DNA of 64,000 bases from Lyngbya sp. HA4199-MV5 (lineage in GTDB: Bacteria; Cyanobacteriota; Cyanobacteriia; Leptolyngbyales; Leptolyngbyaceae). A program made the position numbers and the translations under genes. Below, one piece after another: positions 63,308 through 64,000 of this stretch (the first letter of the stretch is position 1; each line of letters starts with the position of its first letter). The stretch covers positions 1-64,000 of the forward strand of contig JAHHHL010000004.1 of the NCBI GenBank assembly GCA_019359375.1. The letters run 5' to 3'. The notes beneath the pieces are model-generated. The model did not search any database, was not told the origin of the DNA, and saw only the letters and a program-made list of their open reading frames with translations.

Positions 63308-64000
63308 CTACAGGAACGGAGAAAGTTGACTGCCCTGTTTTTGGTGAATCTCGATGGTTCCGGTTTTCACATCTGCATCCCAGCGGGTTTGTTCACCCTC
63401 GCGCCAGAATCGCAAGTCCAGCGTTGCTTTGCCGATCGTCAGGCGGTGCAGCGTAATGTCAGGCAACCACTCAGGCAAATTGGGGTCAACGAACAGTTGT
63501 TGATTGGGCGCATCGGCACGCAGTCCCAGGATAGCTTGCAATAAATGAAAAATCGATCCCGCTGCCCAGGCTTGCGGTACATTTGCCTGCGCGTATTGAA
63601 TTGGAAAGGCTCCTTTCTCCTGCTGAATGCCCGCATACACCTCTGGCAGGCGATAATTCTCGAAGTAACTCGCGGCTCCAGAAATCCCCCGCGCAATGTG
63701 GGCAACTTCCTGACTAAATCCATAGCGCTTGCAGCCCAGGGCAATGATACCGTTGTCGTGTGCCCAAATCGAGCCTAAGTGGTAGGAGTAGGGATTGAAG
63801 CTGGGATGATTTGCCGCCAGGGTGCGAATACCCCAACCGCTCCACAGGTCTGGTGCCATCAGCGTTTGCACAACCCGCTTTGCCCGATCGGGATGAGCAA
63901 TGCCACTCCAAAGGCAATGTCCCGCATTTGAGGCGATCGTGCGGACGGGTTGCTTATCCGCATCCAGCGCCAGGGCATAGTAACCCAGATCCTCACACCA
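63308..64000 (-). CDS. Amylo-alpha-1,6-glucosidase-like protein (C-terminal part)
   Basis: The frame is open to the window edge, so only the last 230 residues are present. It shows the (alpha/alpha)6 C-terminal pattern of the glycogen debranching/GDE_C family: ASNAGHCLWSGIAHPDRAKR, DLWSGWGIRTLAANHPSFNP, YSYHLGSIWAHDNGIIALG and PQAWAAGSIFHLLQAILGLR. It cleaves 1,6-branches or related glycosides. It is convergent with the kinase pair, 48 bases from its stop. Confidence 0.85.
   Translation of the reverse strand, partial: WCEDLGYYALALDADKQPVRTIASNAGHCLWSGIAHPDRAKRVVQTLMAPDLWSGWGIRTLAANHPSFNPYSYHLGSIWAHDNGIIALGCKRYGFSQEVAHIARGISGAASYFENYRLPEVYAGIQQEKGAFPIQYAQANVPQAWAAGSIFHLLQAILGLRADAPNQQLFVDPNLPEWLPDITLHRLTIGKATLDLRFWREGEQTRWDADVKTGTIEIHQKQGSQLSPFL

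Noticed and set aside
1-64000. tRNA, rRNA, riboswitch or CRISPR locus
   Set aside because: I saw no convincing example in any intergenic region; a covariance-model scan would be decisive.

Overview
The window is from a cyanobacterium. CGATCG/GCGATCGC (HIP1-type) octamers are scattered through it. It carries cyanobacterial families (SLH-type porin, DUF2808, DUF928, haemagglutinin/CHAT modules, CHASE2 hybrid kinase) and many short dispersed palindromes. No phage, plasmid, rRNA, tRNA or CRISPR locus was seen. Plus and minus genes alternate in short operons.

From 1 to about 49.9 kb the window reads as an organosulfur-scavenging and detoxification island. In order it holds: a sulfate-binding-protein remnant; a frameshifted TonB-like gene with intact exbB/exbD; an Rrf2 regulator; an O-methyltransferase; an FMN monooxygenase, amidohydrolase and aldo/keto reductase operon; TauE/SafE, SnoaL-like and truncated GFA genes; a collapsed junction between an ABC exporter and a porin; a sulfonate-binding protein (ssuA) and a second broken TonB-like gene; a methyltransferase, an arylsulfatase and a ComB-like phosphosulfolactate phosphatase; GNAT and SDR genes, an MFS fragment, a CmcJ-like oxygenase and an aminotransferase; an AprA/SdhA-type flavoprotein with an in-frame TGA plus its ferredoxin; ssuC and ssuB; a nitroreductase; a DrrAB-type ABC exporter with a MarR regulator; two more TauE/SafE proteins, methyltransferases, an SDR and an intact GFA protein; a GST, hydroxyacid dehydrogenase and second ssuA operon; an MBL-fold protein and a long GST; and a TauD-type dioxygenase. 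Together these could import sulfonates and sulfate esters, release sulfite or sulfate oxidatively or hydrolytically, and export or detoxify sulfite, aldehydes and electrophiles.

From about 50.2 to 57.3 kb lies a two-partner secretion set (FhaC/ShlB transporter, haemagglutinin exoprotein) with a TPR-CHAT protein. It is followed by a DUF928 protein with internal repeats, a CHASE2 hybrid histidine kinase overlapping a receiver-kinase, and the end of an amylo-alpha-1,6-glucosidase cut by the window edge.

The most interesting non-coding signal is a 26-bp dyad (TACGGT-N14-ACCGTA) found at eight intergenic positions, mostly ahead of the sulfur-linked genes and including the Rrf2 gene itself. It often runs into a TATTAT-like -10 box. 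It looks like the operator of a local regulon. A second palindrome class (GTTAGA-N3-TCTAAC) precedes the ABC/MarR block and tauD. Three families of small non-coding mobile elements are also resolved, one of which supplies the stop codons of two genes.
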